A program made the translations under genes and the position numbers. 44,785 bases of DNA. It comes from DATLWR01 sp035576205. GTDB lineage: Bacteria > Pseudomonadota > Zetaproteobacteria > Mariprofundales > Mariprofundaceae. Shown one piece after another: positions 22,960 through 30,426 of the stretch. The number at the start of each line of letters is the position of its first letter. Within the stretch, counting starts at the first letter, position 1. The DNA is taken from positions 1 through 44,785 of the forward strand of contig DATLWR010000124.1 of assembly GCA_035576205.1 (NCBI GenBank), read 5' to 3'. Below the pieces are notes generated by a model, which was not told where the DNA came from, ran no database searches, and saw only the letters and a program-made list of their open reading frames with translations.

Positions 22960-23976
22960 ATGGCCCTGAATGTCTATTACGACAAGGACGCAGACCTTTC
23001 GATCATCCGCGGTAAGAAAGTCGTTATCGTCGGCTACGGTTCGCAGGGTCATGCGCACGCCAACAACCTGAAGGATTCCGGTGTCGACGTAACCGTCGCG
23101 TTGCGTCCGGGCTCGGCCTCCGCAGCCAAGGCCGAAAAAGCCGGCCTGGTGGTCAAGGGCGTCGCGGAAGCGGTCAAGGGAGCCGATGTCGTCATGGTGC
23201 TGACGCCGGACGAGTTCCAGTCGCAGCTCTACAAGAACGAGCTGGAGCCGAACCTGAAGAAGGGCGCCACTCTCGCCTTCGCACACGGTTTCGCGATCCA
23301 CTACAACCAGATCGTTCCGCGTACCGACCTGAACGTCATCATGATCGCGCCGAAGGCACCGGGCCACACCGTCCGTTCCGAGTTCGAGAAGGGCGGCGGC
23401 ATCCCGGACCTGATCGCCGTGCACCAGGATGCCACCGGCGACGCCAAGGCCATCGCACTCTCCTACGCCTCCGCCATCGGCGGCGGCCGCACCGGCATCA
23501 TCGAGACCTCCTTCAAGGATGAGACCGAGACCGATCTGTTCGGCGAACAGGCCGTGCTGTGCGGCGGTGCCGTCGAGCTGGTCAAGGCCGGCTTCGAGAC
23601 CCTGACCGAGGCCGGCTATGCGCCGGAGATGGCCTATTTCGAGTGCCTGCACGAACTGAAGCTGATCGTCGACCTGATGTACGAGGGCGGCATTGCCAAT
23701 ATGAATTACTCGATCTCCAACAATGCCGAGTACGGCGAGTACGTGACTGGCCCGCGCGTCATCAACGAGGAGTCGAAGAAGGCAATGCGTGAGTGCCTGA
23801 AGAACATCCAGACCGGAGAGTACGCGAAGCAGTTCATCCTGGAGGGTGCGACCAACTACCCGTCGATGACCGCCTATCGCCGCCTCAACGCCGCGCATCC
23901 GATCGAGCAGGTCGGCGAGCGACTGCGCTCCATGATGCCGTGGATCAAGAAGATCGTGGACAAGTCCAAGAACTGA
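22960..23976 (+). CDS. ilvC: Ketol-acid reductoisomerase IlvC
   Basis: Isomerises and reduces acetolactate and acetohydroxybutyrate with NADPH in valine and isoleucine synthesis. The 338-residue class I enzyme has the Rossmann motif IVGYGSQGHAHANNL (about residues 23-37), Arg/Ser residues after VTVALRPGSAS for NADPH, catalytic MAPK-type IAPKAPGHTVR, and the metal-binding DETETDLFGEQAVLCGG and ECLHELKLIVDLMYEGG blocks. An AGAGGAG site precedes the ATG. No ilvBH neighbour is present, so it is a single-gene unit ended by a strong terminator. Confidence 0.98.
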   Translation: MALNVYYDKDADLSIIRGKKVVIVGYGSQGHAHANNLKDSGVDVTVALRPGSASAAKAEKAGLVVKGVAEAVKGADVVMVLTPDEFQSQLYKNELEPNLKKGATLAFAHGFAIHYNQIVPRTDLNVIMIAPKAPGHTVRSEFEKGGGIPDLIAVHQDATGDAKAIALSYASAIGGGRTGIIETSFKDETETDLFGEQAVLCGGAVELVKAGFETLTEAGYAPEMAYFECLHELKLIVDLMYEGGIANMNYSISNNAEYGEYVTGPRVINEESKKAMRECLKNIQTGEYAKQFILEGATNYPSMTAYRRLNAAHPIEQVGERLRSMMPWIKKIVDKSKN

Positions 23977-23997
23977 TTGGTTAGTATCTAAACAAAG

Positions 23998-24034
23998 AGG
24001 GAGGCCCTGCCTGAACAGGCGGCCTCCCTTTTTT
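23998..24034 (+). terminator. Terminator of ilvC
   Basis: GGGAGGCC and GGCCTCCC pair to form the main stem, with an inner GCCT/AGGC stem in the loop, followed by six T. The T-run overlaps the stop codon of the convergent gene at 24033. Confidence 0.92.
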
Positions 24035-24590
24035 ATTGCTCACCCAGCATCGCCCGCTTCAGATCGGCATCGGCCGGGCTATCGCCCAGCCAGACGGCCA
24101 GCAGGGCGCGCTGGAAGTCCGCACCGTCGATACGACCAACCACCTTACCATTGAACTGGACGACGGTGCTGCCATCGGAGAGGAAATCGAAACGATAGCG
24201 GTCTCCGCGACGGGCATCGCTGAACAGGGCATTAAACTTCGTCAACCTGGATTCCAGCTTTTGTAGTGTCTCGCGGGACAGGTTCTTGCGAAAGCCCTCA
24301 CTCCACCCATGGGCCAGCTTTTCGCTGCTGACCTCCTTGTAGATGAAATCCATCGTCACTGCAGACGGGGCAGGTGTCTCCAGCACTGTCGCCGCATTGT
24401 GGACCGGCTCCGGACGATAGAGCGCACCGACGTAGATATCGAAAAAGAACTTGGTGCGGATACCGGCACCGCTCAGATGCAGGATCTTGCCATCAACGTT
24501 CACCGTATCAGCCAACGTCACACCGGCCACCTCGGCTCCGCATGCAATGGAAGGAATCGTGATCATCAACAATAGCGCCCAACGGATCAT
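24033..24590 (-). CDS. Exported chalcone-isomerase-like protein
   Basis: A 185-residue product with a signal peptide (MIRWALLLMITIPSIACG, cleavage near ACGAEV). The mature part has the bacterial chalcone-isomerase-like pattern: GKILHLSGAGIRTKFFFDIYVGALY in the first third and a late FQRALLAVWLGDSPAD helix. Such bacterial homologues usually bind fatty acids or are of unknown function and lack plant flavonoid activity. The ATG at 24590 follows GGGAGG; a GTG six bases upstream is less likely. It follows the FMN-binding-like gene by 72 bases on the same strand and may share its transcript. The stop lies in the T-run of the ilvC terminator. Confidence 0.85.
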   Translation of the reverse strand: MIRWALLLMITIPSIACGAEVAGVTLADTVNVDGKILHLSGAGIRTKFFFDIYVGALYRPEPVHNAATVLETPAPSAVTMDFIYKEVSSEKLAHGWSEGFRKNLSRETLQKLESRLTKFNALFSDARRGDRYRFDFLSDGSTVVQFNGKVVGRIDGADFQRALLAVWLGDSPADADLKRAMLGEQ

Positions 24591-24662
24591 GTGCACCTCC
24601 CGGCCTATCCAGCATAGACCTAGCAGTCCTACATTGTCGAAGACGGGGCCTGTTCGAGCCAG

Positions 24663-25133
24663 TTAATTCCCGGGCACTCCGAAAAGGTCACGCCACCCCT
24701 GCCGCGGGATGCTCCGCGCCATGCCGAAACCGCCGACCCAATGGATATGCTGGATGTCGACCCGGAACAGGCGGAAATCGGGGAAGGAGAACAGCGCTTC
24801 GGCATCGGGGATGCGCTGCAGGTATGCGCTGCGACCCTCTGCAAGCCGCTGCTCATCAACAATACTTGCGATACCCGACAAACTGATGCGAGGCAATGCC
24901 AACGGCGACTCGGCCATGGTTTCGGGGGTGCAGATCATCAGACCGATGCGCGGATCGCGCGCAATGTTCGCCGTGTGGCGGGCGAGCCTCGACAGATGCA
25001 GCAACACATCGCCCTGCCAGACGGCATAGGGCGCCATCGAGGTCTCGGGCCCGTTGCCACCGATGGTGGAAAGGAATGCGATTCGACTGGTCTCGAGCAG
25101 TTCGCGAACCGCCTGTTGCCAGTCGTTCGCCAT
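24663..25133 (-). CDS. Pyridoxamine 5'-phosphate oxidase-fold protein (HugZ-like)
   Basis: A 156-residue split-barrel protein. The opening RIAFLSTIGGNGPETSMAPY and the later RHTANIARDPRIGLMI are typical of PNPOx-like flavin-binding proteins; the C-terminal FRVDIQHIHWVGGFGMARSI is shared with HugZ/HutZ heme-utilisation proteins. Those bind heme or FMN and help degrade or store heme. The full HugZ protein has an extra C-terminal domain that is lacking here. The start codon overlaps the smpB stop by one base, so translation is probably coupled. Heme work would fit the neighbouring cytochrome genes, but this is inference. Confidence 0.85.
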   Translation of the reverse strand: MANDWQQAVRELLETSRIAFLSTIGGNGPETSMAPYAVWQGDVLLHLSRLARHTANIARDPRIGLMICTPETMAESPLALPRISLSGIASIVDEQRLAEGRSAYLQRIPDAEALFSFPDFRLFRVDIQHIHWVGGFGMARSIPRQGWRDLFGVPGN

Positions 25134-25573
25134 TACATCTTGTAGCGGCGCTGCAACTCGCGCTTGATATCGCGCTCCTTGCTGTCCGCACGCTTGTCGT
25201 AAAGTTTCTTGCCCTTGGCGAGGCCCAACTCCAGCTTGGCAAAGCCGCGCTCGTTGAAGAACAGTTTCAGCGGTACCAGCGTAATGCCCTTCTCCTTGAG
25301 CTTGCCGATCAGCTTGCGTGTCTCCTGCTTGTGCAGCAACAGTTCGCGGCTGCGCGCCGGCTCTTTCGGATTATTCATGGCGGCCGGCTTATAGGGGCTG
25401 ATATGGCAACCGATCAGCAGCACGCGTTCGTTACGGATAATGCAATGCGCCTCGGCCAGATTGGCCTGGCCGGCACGAATCGACTTCACCTCCGGGCCGG
25501 TCAGCATGATGCCGGCTTCAAAGGTTTCCAGAATATGGTATTCGTGGCGCGCACGGCGATTGACGATGGACAT
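25133..25573 (-). CDS. smpB: SsrA-binding protein SmpB
   Basis: Binds tmRNA and delivers it to stalled ribosomes for trans-translation. The 146-residue protein has NRRARHEYHILETFEAGI at the N-terminus, the tmRNA-binding GPEVKSIRAGQANL and the C-terminal basic tail GKKLYDKRADSKERDIKRE that enters the mRNA channel. The ATG at 25573 starts the family-typical sequence. No ssrA RNA is adjacent. It lies just past the terminator of the last cytochrome gene, so it has its own promoter in a gap of about 40 bases. Confidence 0.97.
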   Translation of the reverse strand: MSIVNRRARHEYHILETFEAGIMLTGPEVKSIRAGQANLAEAHCIIRNERVLLIGCHISPYKPAAMNNPKEPARSRELLLHKQETRKLIGKLKEKGITLVPLKLFFNERGFAKLELGLAKGKKLYDKRADSKERDIKRELQRRYKM

Positions 25574-25616
25574 GCGACAAATGCTAGGAGGTTGCGGGCA
25601 AAGCGCCAGCAATAAA

Positions 25617-25640
25617 AAAGGCGGCCTTGCGGCCGCCTTT
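25617..25640 (-). terminator. Terminator of the third cytochrome gene
   Basis: A perfect 10-bp stem (25617-25626 with 25631-25640) and four-base loop, followed on the minus strand by a T-run. Confidence 0.93.
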
Positions 25641-25657
25641 CATGTGCTGAGCCGGAA

Positions 25658-26035
25658 TTACTTCAGGCCCTTCAGGAAGGCCAGGACTTCGTCCTGCTTG
25701 GCTGCATCGCAAACCTTCTGCGGCGGCATCTTGGTCTTGGCGTCGGCCTTGCCGGTGAACTCCTTCACGGCCGAGGCGGAATCGCACATCCACTTGCGCA
25801 GGTGCGCTTCATCCCAGTTCCAGTTGGCGCCGGCCAGACTGTCGCTGTACTTGAAGCCCTCGTGCTTGCCGGCTGCGCGTCCGACGACACCCGCCAGGCC
25901 AGGGCCGACCTTGTTGGTGGCATCGAAGTTATGACAAGCCTTGCACTTGCCTTCAGCGCCTGCGACGGCCTCGTTCACGGCGATGCCGGCGGTCATCACT
26001 GCGGCGGCAGCCACGATCATCAGAACTTTTTTCAT
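25658..26035 (-). CDS. Monoheme class I cytochrome c, tandem copy A
   Basis: A 125-residue periplasmic electron carrier. A signal peptide (about residues 1-25) precedes the heme motif CKACH (C31, C34, H35) and GPGLAGVVGR. The likely axial methionine is in KTKMPPQ. Two further cysteines, in KWMC and QKVCD, recur in all three copies and probably form a disulfide. A central 132-base block (25784-25915) is 128/132 identical to copy B, while the C-terminal KADAKTKMPPQ block matches copy C better, so the gene is mosaic. The reading is confined between its own promoter gap and terminator. Confidence 0.93.
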   Translation of the reverse strand: MKKVLMIVAAAAVMTAGIAVNEAVAGAEGKCKACHNFDATNKVGPGLAGVVGRAAGKHEGFKYSDSLAGANWNWDEAHLRKWMCDSASAVKEFTGKADAKTKMPPQKVCDAAKQDEVLAFLKGLK

Positions 26036-26133
26036 TTGGAAACACCCCCGTTGGAAATTTGGCGGCGGATTATGACAAGGCCGATGCTCTGCGCAAGCCG
26101 GATGACAAAGCGATGACACGCTGGCCATGAAAA

Positions 26134-26162
26134 GTGAAGGGCGGCCATCGGCCGCCCTTCAC
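26134..26162 (-). terminator. Terminator of the second cytochrome gene
   Basis: A perfect 13-bp stem (26134-26146 with 26150-26162) and three-base loop, followed on the minus strand by TTTT after one A. It separates copy B from copy A. Confidence 0.85.
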
Positions 26163-26177
26163 ACGATCAACGATACA

Positions 26178-26549
26178 TCAGATGGTTTTCAGGAAGGCAA
26201 TGACCTGGTCCTGCTGGGCCGGATCGCAAACCTTCTGCGGCGGCATCTTGGTCTTGGCGTTTTCATCGCCGGTGAATTCCTTGATGGCGTCCTTCGAGCT
26301 GCACATCCACTTGCGCAGGTGCGCTTCATCCCAGTGCCAGTTGGCGCCGGCCAGACTGTCACTGTACTTGAAGCCCTCGTGCTTGCCGGCTGCGCGTCCG
26401 ACAACTCCCGCCAGGCCAGGGCCGACCTTGTTTTCAGCGGTGAAGTTATGGCATGCCTTGCACTTGCCTTCCGGACCGGCATAAGCCGTAGCGGACATGG
26501 CGCCCATCGCAAATGCGGCGGCTGCAACAATCATCATCGTCTTTTTCAT
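26178..26549 (-). CDS. Monoheme class I cytochrome c, tandem copy B
   Basis: A 123-residue paralogue of copy A. Signal peptide to about residue 24 (cleavage near AYAGPEG), heme motif CKACH (C30, C33, H34), axial-Met segment KTKMPPQ and the same two extra cysteines. The middle of the protein is nearly identical to copy A, and the CSSKDAIKEFTG segment is identical to copy C. Soluble cytochromes of this kind pass electrons between membrane complexes and outer-membrane or periplasmic partners; the partner here is unknown. Confidence 0.93.
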   Translation of the reverse strand: MKKTMMIVAAAAFAMGAMSATAYAGPEGKCKACHNFTAENKVGPGLAGVVGRAAGKHEGFKYSDSLAGANWHWDEAHLRKWMCSSKDAIKEFTGDENAKTKMPPQKVCDPAQQDQVIAFLKTI

Positions 26550-26734
26550 GGTAAATGCTCCTCCTCCAGGAACCGAGTAATATCGGATTTATCGTGGAGA
26601 AGTCAGTCCCCGGCAAGTAGGCAAAAGGGGGAATTATTACGCCATTTGGCCTGGCGCTGTGCAGCGCAGGCGCCTCATCAAAGGCCCTGTATCGATTCGC
26701 CACCGCATCCGGCAGCGAAGCACCATCATGAAAA

Positions 26735-26760
26735 GGAAGGCGGTCCGAAGACCGCCTTCC
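26735..26760 (-). terminator. Terminator of the first cytochrome gene
   Basis: An 11-bp stem (26735-26745 with 26750-26760) closed on the transcribed minus strand by a UUCG tetraloop, followed by TTTT. The cUUCGg loop is exceptionally stable. Confidence 0.9.
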
Positions 26761-26772
26761 CGCAGGCACTCC

Positions 26773-27174
26773 TTACTTGGAGATATCCTTCAGCTTCGCC
26801 AGGACTTCGTCCTGCTGAGCCGTATCGCAAACCTTCTGCGGCGGCATCTTGGTCTTGGCATCGGCCTTGCCGGTGAACTCCTTGATGGCATCCTTGGAGC
26901 TGCACATCCACTTGCGCAGATGCGCCTCATCCCAGGTCCAACCGCCATCCTTCAGGCTGTCGCTGTAACGGAAATCCGGATGCGTGCCGGCCTTGCGGCC
27001 GAAAACGCCCGGCGCGCTGGGGCCCTTGCCCAAGCCCGGGCCGACCTTGTTCGCATCGGTAAAGTTATGGCAAGCCTGGCACTTGCCCCAAACTGCTGCC
27101 TGGGCTTCCGGCGCTACGGTCAGGCCACCGACAGCAAATGCAGCCGCGGCTGCAATCATCAGGGTCTTCTTCAT
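26773..27174 (-). CDS. Monoheme class I cytochrome c, tandem copy C
   Basis: A 133-residue paralogue, longest of the three owing to a short insertion (GKGPSAPGVFGRK) after the heme motif. Signal peptide to about residue 27 (cleavage near AQAAVWG), heme motif CQACH (C32, C35, H36), KTKMPPQ with the likely axial Met, and the extra cysteine pair. It is the most divergent in the middle, with HPDFRYSDSLKDGGWTWDE in place of HEGFKYSDSLAGANW. It is first in the direction of transcription; an AGAGGAGGA site precedes the ATG. Confidence 0.93.
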   Translation of the reverse strand: MKKTLMIAAAAAFAVGGLTVAPEAQAAVWGKCQACHNFTDANKVGPGLGKGPSAPGVFGRKAGTHPDFRYSDSLKDGGWTWDEAHLRKWMCSSKDAIKEFTGKADAKTKMPPQKVCDTAQQDEVLAKLKDISK

Positions 27175-27277
27175 CGAACGTCCTCCTCTTATATCAGCGG
27201 CCCGCACAAGCGACGCCGCCCTCATCGTGGAGGATATCGGTCACAATAACTGCCGACAGATGCAACAACTGCGCCTC

Positions 27278-27300
27278 ATGGGGGGACCGTCTCCCCCCAT
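27278..27300 (-). terminator. Hairpin downstream of clpB
   Basis: A 9-bp GC-rich stem (27278-27286 with 27292-27300) with a five-base loop, 14 bases past the clpB stop. No T-run follows, so termination may be weak or factor-dependent. Confidence 0.5.
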
Positions 27301-27313
27301 GCCGGGAGACGAC

Positions 27314-29908
27314 TCAGCCCGCCCGGAAACTCAAGGTGTTGTCCGCGACATCCACAACAAGTGTCTGCCCCGGACCGACCGATCCGGCAATCAGCTGGCG
27401 CGCCACCGGCGTCTCCACCTCCTGCTGGATGAAGCGCTTCAGCGGTCGCGCACCGAACACCGGATCATAACCCTCCTTCGCCAGCCAGGCCGTGGCCGAA
27501 TCGCTGATCGCAAGCGTCACCTGCTGGGCGGCTAGGCGACCACGCAATTCGGCCAGGAACAGCTTCACCACCTGCGCCATATCCGCTTCGGTCAGCGGCT
27601 TGAACAGTACGGTGTCGTCGACGCGATTCAAAAACTCCGGCCGGAAATGGGATCTGAGCGCCGCCATCACCTGCGCCCGGGCGGCATCGCTGATGTGGCC
27701 TTCGGCATCGATCCCTTCCAGCAGGAACTCGCTGCCGATATTGCTGGTCATGATCACGATGGTGTTCTGGAAATGCACCGTGCGTCCGTGACTGTCGGTC
27801 AGCCGGCCGTCGTCGAGCATCTGCAGCAGGATATTGAACACATCCGGATGCGCCTTCTCCACCTCGTCGAGCAACAGCACACAATAGGGCTTGCGGCGTA
27901 CCGCCTCGGTCAGCTGACCACCTTCTTCATAGCCGATATAGCCCGGAGGTGCGCCAACCAGGCGCGATACGGCATGCTTTTCCATGTATTCGCTCATATC
28001 CAGCCGCACCATGTTCTCCTCAGAGTCGAACAGCGTGCGGGCCAGGGTGCGGGCAAGTTCCGTCTTGCCGACCCCCGTCGGCCCGAGGAACAGGAATGAA
28101 CCGATCGGTCGTTTCGGATCCTTGATGCCCGCGCGGGCCCTGAGCACCGCATCGGCCACCGCCTTGACCGCCTCATCCTGCCCAATGACGCGCTCGTGCA
28201 GTACCGCGTCCAGCCGAAGCAGCTTCTCGCGCTCGCCCTCCATCAACCTCGTGACCGGAATGCCGGTCCAGCGCGCCACGACTTCGGCAATCTCCTCTTC
28301 GGTCACCTCTTCGCGCAGCAGTGCCTTCTCCTCGGCCTTTGCCTCGGTTTCGGCCAGCTGCTTCTCCAGTGCCGGCAGGGTACCGTAGCGAAGTTCGGCC
28401 ACCTTGTTCAAATCGTAGGCCCGCTCGGCCTCCTCGATTGCATGCCGCGTCTCTTCGATTCTGGCGCGCAGCGATTGCACCGAGGCGATGGCCCCCTTTT
28501 CCTTCTCCCACTGGGCACGCATCGCATCACGTTGATCCTTCAGGTCGGCCAGTTCCTTCTGCAAGGACCTTAGACGCTCACGGCTGGCTTCGTCCTTCTC
28601 CTTCTTGAGTGCAGTCTCCTCGATCTCCAGCCGCATGGTCCGGCGGGTCACCTCGTCGAGTTCCGCCGGCATCGAATCCATCTCGGTGCGGATCGAGGCA
28701 CAAGCCTCGTCGACCAGGTCGATCGCCTTGTCCGGCAGAAAACGGTCGGAGATGTAGCGGTCGGAGAGGGTGGCGGCGGACACCAGTGCCGCATCGGTGA
28801 TGCGCACGCCGTGGTGCAGTTCGAAACGCTCTCGCAGTCCGCGCAGGATGGAGATGGTGTCCTCGACATCCGGCGCATCGACCATGACCGGCTGGAAGCG
28901 CCGCTCCAGTGCCGCATCCTTCTCGATGTACTGGCGGTACTCATCCAATGTGGTAGCGCCGATACAGTGCAGTTCGCCCCGGGCCAGCATCGGCTTGAGC
29001 ATGTTGCCGGCGTCGGTGCTGCCCTCGGTACGGCCGGCGCCGACGATGGTATGCAACTCGTCGATAAACAGAATGATGCGCCCCTCGGCCTCCTTGATCT
29101 CTTTCAAGACCGCCTTCAGCCGCTCTTCGAACTCGCCGCGGTATTTCGCACCCGCCATCAACGCCGTCATGTCGAGCGCGAAAATGGTCCGGTCTTTCAG
29201 ACCCTCCGGCACATCGCCGGAGACGATGCGCTGCGCCAGCCCCTCGGCGATGGCTGTTTTGCCGACGCCCGGCTCGCCGATCAGTACGGGGTTGTTCTTG
29301 GTCTTGCGCGACAGGATGCGGATAACGCTGCGAATCTCGCTGTCGCGGCCGATCACCGGATCGAGCTTGCCTTTGCGTGCCATCTCGACGAGATCGGAAC
29401 CGTATTTGGTGAGTGCTTCGTACTGTGCCTCGGGCGCATCGGTGGTGACCCGCTGGTGGCCGCGCACCTTCTGCATCGCCTGCTCAAAACGCTGACGCGT
29501 CAGCCCCAGCTCGGCGAAGATTTTGCCAGCCTCCGTCTTCTTGCCCTCCTCGATGAAGGCCAGCAGCAGATGCTCCACGGAAACAAACTCGTCCTGCAGC
29601 CGCCCGGCTTCCGATTCGGCCTGTGCGAAGAGCTGCTGCAACCGCTGGGTGATATAGACCTTGCCGGCCTCGGTTGATCCGCCCGTCACGCGCGGCCGCT
29701 TGGAAAGCGCCTGCTGCACGCGGGATTTGAGAATATCCATCGACAGCCCGGCCTGTTCGAGCAGTCGCGGCGCCAGACCATCCGACTGTGCCAGCAGTTC
29801 GGCCAACAGATGCTCGCCATCGACCTCCTGATGCGACAGACGCGCAGCCAGCGTCTGGCTCGCTGCCAGCGCCTCGCGCACTTTCTGGGTCATACGGTTC
29901 ATATCCAT
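27314..29908 (-). CDS. clpB: Disaggregase ATPase ClpB
   Basis: A hexameric AAA+ chaperone that works with DnaK to extract proteins from aggregates. The 864-residue protein has the N-terminal Clp repeats (about 1-150), first ATPase with Walker A GEPGVGKT at 211-218 and DELHT, a coiled-coil M-domain (about 400-530) and a second ATPase with GPTGVGKT and LLDEVEKAHPDVF. Length and the M-domain set it apart from ClpA or ClpC. The ATG follows AAGGAG. A sigma-32-like promoter lies 39 to 65 bases upstream, as expected for a heat-shock gene. No other chaperone gene is adjacent. Confidence 0.98.
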   Translation of the reverse strand: MDMNRMTQKVREALAASQTLAARLSHQEVDGEHLLAELLAQSDGLAPRLLEQAGLSMDILKSRVQQALSKRPRVTGGSTEAGKVYITQRLQQLFAQAESEAGRLQDEFVSVEHLLLAFIEEGKKTEAGKIFAELGLTRQRFEQAMQKVRGHQRVTTDAPEAQYEALTKYGSDLVEMARKGKLDPVIGRDSEIRSVIRILSRKTKNNPVLIGEPGVGKTAIAEGLAQRIVSGDVPEGLKDRTIFALDMTALMAGAKYRGEFEERLKAVLKEIKEAEGRIILFIDELHTIVGAGRTEGSTDAGNMLKPMLARGELHCIGATTLDEYRQYIEKDAALERRFQPVMVDAPDVEDTISILRGLRERFELHHGVRITDAALVSAATLSDRYISDRFLPDKAIDLVDEACASIRTEMDSMPAELDEVTRRTMRLEIEETALKKEKDEASRERLRSLQKELADLKDQRDAMRAQWEKEKGAIASVQSLRARIEETRHAIEEAERAYDLNKVAELRYGTLPALEKQLAETEAKAEEKALLREEVTEEEIAEVVARWTGIPVTRLMEGEREKLLRLDAVLHERVIGQDEAVKAVADAVLRARAGIKDPKRPIGSFLFLGPTGVGKTELARTLARTLFDSEENMVRLDMSEYMEKHAVSRLVGAPPGYIGYEEGGQLTEAVRRKPYCVLLLDEVEKAHPDVFNILLQMLDDGRLTDSHGRTVHFQNTIVIMTSNIGSEFLLEGIDAEGHISDAARAQVMAALRSHFRPEFLNRVDDTVLFKPLTEADMAQVVKLFLAELRGRLAAQQVTLAISDSATAWLAKEGYDPVFGARPLKRFIQQEVETPVARQLIAGSVGPGQTLVVDVADNTLSFRAG

Positions 29909-29946
29909 GCCCGGGTCTCCTTGCCTAACAAGATACTTATCCTTGT

Positions 29947-29973
29947 ATGGGGTCGACGAACGGAAAATCCAAG
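29947..29973 (-). promoter_or_regulatory. Heat-shock (sigma-32-type) promoter of clpB
   Basis: On the minus strand, CTTGGAT (29973 down to 29967) and CCCCAT (29952 down to 29947) are separated by 14 bases, close to the CTTGAAA-N11-16-CCCCAT consensus. Initiation near 29940 gives a leader of about 30 bases. Confidence 0.65.
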
Positions 29974-30006
29974 ACCGGGATAGCGATCAGAACCCGGAGG
30001 AACGAA

Positions 30007-30426
30007 TCAGGGCAACTCCACGACGTAAACGGAAACCTTGGCAGCGACGGCGGGATTGGAATTGGCGATCTCCACCAGCAGGTCGTCGGCCCCATGGGGA
30101 TTGTCGAAACCGTACTGGAACTGGTGGTCGCCGACATGATAGCTGCGCTTCTGCGCCACGGTGACCTCATGATCGCCGTGCACGCGAACGAGGCGGAAGG
30201 TGAGCGGCCCGATCGCATCGGAGACCATCGTCACCTCGTAGTGGCCGGGGCGATCCGGCATGTCGAAAAACTCGCGCAGCTTCTGGAACTGCGGCACCAT
30301 CACATCCCGGTAATAGAGGTATTCCTGGTGCGGCTCGTCCACTGCCGGGTCCGCTGCCGCCTGACAAGGCAGAGCGGGTATCGCCCAGGCGAGCAACAGC
30401 AATGCGCGCAACAGGCGGCCAGCCAT
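30007..30426 (-). CDS. Exported protein of unknown function, coupled to the PrsR-like regulator
   Basis: A 139-residue product with a signal peptide (MAGRLLRALLLLAWAIPALP, cleavage near QAAADPA). The mature part starts with HQEYLYYRDVMVPQFQKL, a helical segment, and continues as a beta-rich domain (HYEVTMVSDAIGPLTFRLVRV and later strands), compatible with a small beta-sandwich. The only cysteine is in the signal peptide, and no catalytic motif is recognised. The ATG overlaps the stop of the regulator gene (ATGA), so it is the last gene of the kinase-regulator operon. It may be a target or accessory factor of that system; I do not recognise the family. Confidence 0.75.
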   Translation of the reverse strand: MAGRLLRALLLLAWAIPALPCQAAADPAVDEPHQEYLYYRDVMVPQFQKLREFFDMPDRPGHYEVTMVSDAIGPLTFRLVRVHGDHEVTVAQKRSYHVGDHQFQYGFDNPHGADDLLVEIANSNPAVAAKVSVYVVELP

